Assembly (NCBI GenBank): GCA_946997215.1
Contig: CAMPUL010000027.1
Span: forward strand, 1-15,544
Direction of reading: 5' to 3'
DNA: 15,544 nt
Source of the DNA: Gardnerella vaginalis
GTDB lineage: Bacteria > Actinomycetota > Actinomycetes > Actinomycetales > Bifidobacteriaceae
Notes under the pieces: generated by a model
Seen by the model: only the letters and a program-made list of their open reading frames with translations
Told to the model about the DNA's origin: nothing
Database searches by the model: none
Program-made: the position numbers and the translations under genes
In this document: one piece after another, positions 14,789-15,544 of the stretch
Layout: each line of letters starts with the position of its first letter
How positions within the stretch are numbered: position 1 is the stretch's first letter

Positions 14789-14969
14789 GGAAATAAGTGG
14801 CAAAGAACTCGATAAAAAATTCGATAACGGTGAAGACGTACTTGAATACTTTGATTTGGAACATCCAATTATAGAGAACCACTCAAATGAACAAAAGCAC
14901 GTCACTTTTATTATGCCTGAATGGATATTGAGAATAATGAGATTATTTAGAGTAGCTACAACACGGTAG
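14766..14969 (+). CDS. brnA: BrnA family antitoxin, apparently truncated in the DNA-binding domain
   Basis: The 67-residue protein has the BrnA N-terminal half: SGKELDKKFDNGEDVLEYFD (11-30), then HVTFIMPEWIL, which is the ribbon strand and the Pro-x-Trp start of the ribbon-helix-helix domain. In family members this is followed by about 12 residues, a [TS]RQxLIKxW segment and a few more residues. Here the sequence runs RLFRVATTR and stops at TAG where Gln would be expected, with Ser as the next codon. Two or more residues also seem to be missing between Trp53 and Thr66. The second helix of the DNA-binding domain is therefore lost. The N-terminal part may still bind toxin, but dimerisation and operator binding are doubtful. 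It could alternatively be annotated as a pseudogene. It overlaps brnT by 23 bases and is followed by a terminator. Confidence 0.75.
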   Translation: MKSTTTSKEISGKELDKKFDNGEDVLEYFDLEHPIIENHSNEQKHVTFIMPEWILRIMRLFRVATTR

Positions 14970-15000
14970 TCAAATAAAGAAGCAAAACTAAATATAAAAC

Positions 15001-15044
15001 AAAACGTGCCGACGTATTGAATCATACAACGGCACGTTTTTTAT
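15001..15044. terminator. Bidirectional Rho-independent terminator between brnTA and ileS
   Basis: The stem AAAACGTGCCG (15001-15011) / CGGCACGTTTT (15030-15040) is perfect over 11 bp. It is followed by TTATTT on plus and, read from minus, by GTTTTATATTT. GTAT/ATAC can extend pairing inside the loop. It serves brnTA on one side and ileS on the other. Confidence 0.88.
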
Positions 15045-15070
15045 TTAGTTAATTAGCTGTTAGCTGTGTT

Positions 15071-15544
15071 TTACGCACGCTTAACAGTTACGCTAAGCTC
15101 AGTTGCGCTAGAATCAGCCTCTGTAACTTCAAAGCTTGTAGCCAAAGTCTCTTCCGCAATCAAATCACGGAACTGCTCAACTTTAGCAACATCCAAAGCA
15201 GGCACACTCAAAGTCAAAGAGATTCGGTCGCTAATATCCAAACCGTTCTCCTTACGAGCATCCTGAACAGCGCGAATAGCATCGCGAGCGTAACCTTCCG
15301 CAAGCAAATCGCTAGTCAAAGCAGTGTCAAGCATAACGAAACCGCCAGTTGGCATTGCAGCAGAAGCCGTATTTGCAGCCGCTTGAGCATCCGAAGACTC
15401 AACGCGATTCACAAGCTCATATTCGCCCTCAACAAGCGCAACTTCGCCGTTTGGAGTGTTAACAACAGGAGCACCAGACTCGTCAACTCGCCAATCGCCA
15501 CTCTTAGAAGACTTAATAGCAAACTGCACTTGCTTACCCAAACG
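15071..15544 (-). CDS. ileS: Isoleucyl-tRNA synthetase, C-terminal part
   Basis: The 157 visible residues match the C-terminal, post-anticodon-binding part of the long actinobacterial/eukaryote-like IleS. They contain GGFVMLDTALTSDLLAEGYA, then RDAIRAVQDARKENGLDISD and RISLTLSV, which is the family's recognisable C-terminal block. The frame stays open to the window edge, so the catalytic HIGH and KMSKS motifs lie beyond it. The enzyme charges tRNA-Ile with isoleucine and edits valine. The stop TAA is at 15071-15073, and the terminator at 15001-15044 follows. Codon use is more GC-rich (GCA, GCG, ACT mixed) than in the neighbouring brnTA genes, as expected for a core gene beside an acquired pair. 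Confidence 0.93.
   Translation of the reverse strand, partial: RLGKQVQFAIKSSKSGDWRVDESGAPVVNTPNGEVALVEGEYELVNRVESSDAQAAANTASAAMPTGGFVMLDTALTSDLLAEGYARDAIRAVQDARKENGLDISDRISLTLSVPALDVAKVEQFRDLIAEETLATSFEVTEADSSATELSVTVKRA

Noticed and set aside
14654..15025. 123-codon minus-strand frame opposite brnTA
   Set aside because: The plus-strand frames match BrnT and BrnA residue by residue; the minus frame also starts inside the terminator stem.

Overview
The window looks like chromosome of a low-GC member of the Bifidobacteriaceae, most likely Gardnerella. The evidence is the set of actinobacterial families (a TIGR03624/DUF2342 protein, DUF3107, a UvrD2-like helicase, a multi-motif DivIVA-domain protein, an actinobacterial-type IleS C-terminus) combined with an AT-rich base composition. 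The genus is an inference from gene content, not from a marker gene.

Layout. (1) 1-2150, minus strand: a thiamine-precursor uptake block. A promoter and a TPP riboswitch lead into a YkoE-type ECF substrate-specificity subunit. A hairpin terminator and a tandem-repeat spacer follow, then a ThiY/NMT1-like binding protein, then the first 23 codons of another gene that leaves the window. (2) 2179-4386, minus: recO and a DivIVA-motif protein with a long low-complexity tail. (3) 4550-5531: tRNA-Val(UAC) on plus, overlapped at its 3' end by the end of a minus-strand membrane-anchored Lon-like (S16) protease that lacks the PDZ domain usual in the YlbL family. (4) 5768-11326: a DUF2342 zincin-like protein (+), a UvrD2-like helicase (-), a kinase-fold protein with degraded catalytic motifs (+) and a DUF3107 protein (+). 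(5) 11394-13802: a PHP-domain phosphoesterase (-), divergent from a VKOR-type disulfide-generating membrane protein (+), then glutamate racemase (-). (6) 13803-14512: about 700 bases without an intact gene. It holds the broken 3' end of an ABC-transporter ATPase with a 13-bp tandem duplication, two inverted-repeat structures, one half of a 19-bp dispersed inverted repeat, and an operator-like dyad. (7) 14513-14969: a BrnT toxin and a BrnA antitoxin that ends early inside its DNA-binding domain, followed by a strong terminator shared with (8) the C-terminal part of ileS (-), which runs off the window.

Most of the window is housekeeping: cofactor uptake, recombination and repair, cell-wall precursor and envelope functions, and translation. 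The accessory signal is concentrated in 13.8-15.0 kb, a small decayed island with pseudogene, hairpins and toxin-antitoxin pair. Smaller oddities are the KSQ-like 12/13-nt repeat array in the thiamine block, the tRNA/CDS overlap, the catalytically incomplete kinase-fold protein, and Asn/Asp/Ser-rich tails on three neighbouring proteins. I see no CRISPR array, prophage module or intact insertion sequence.
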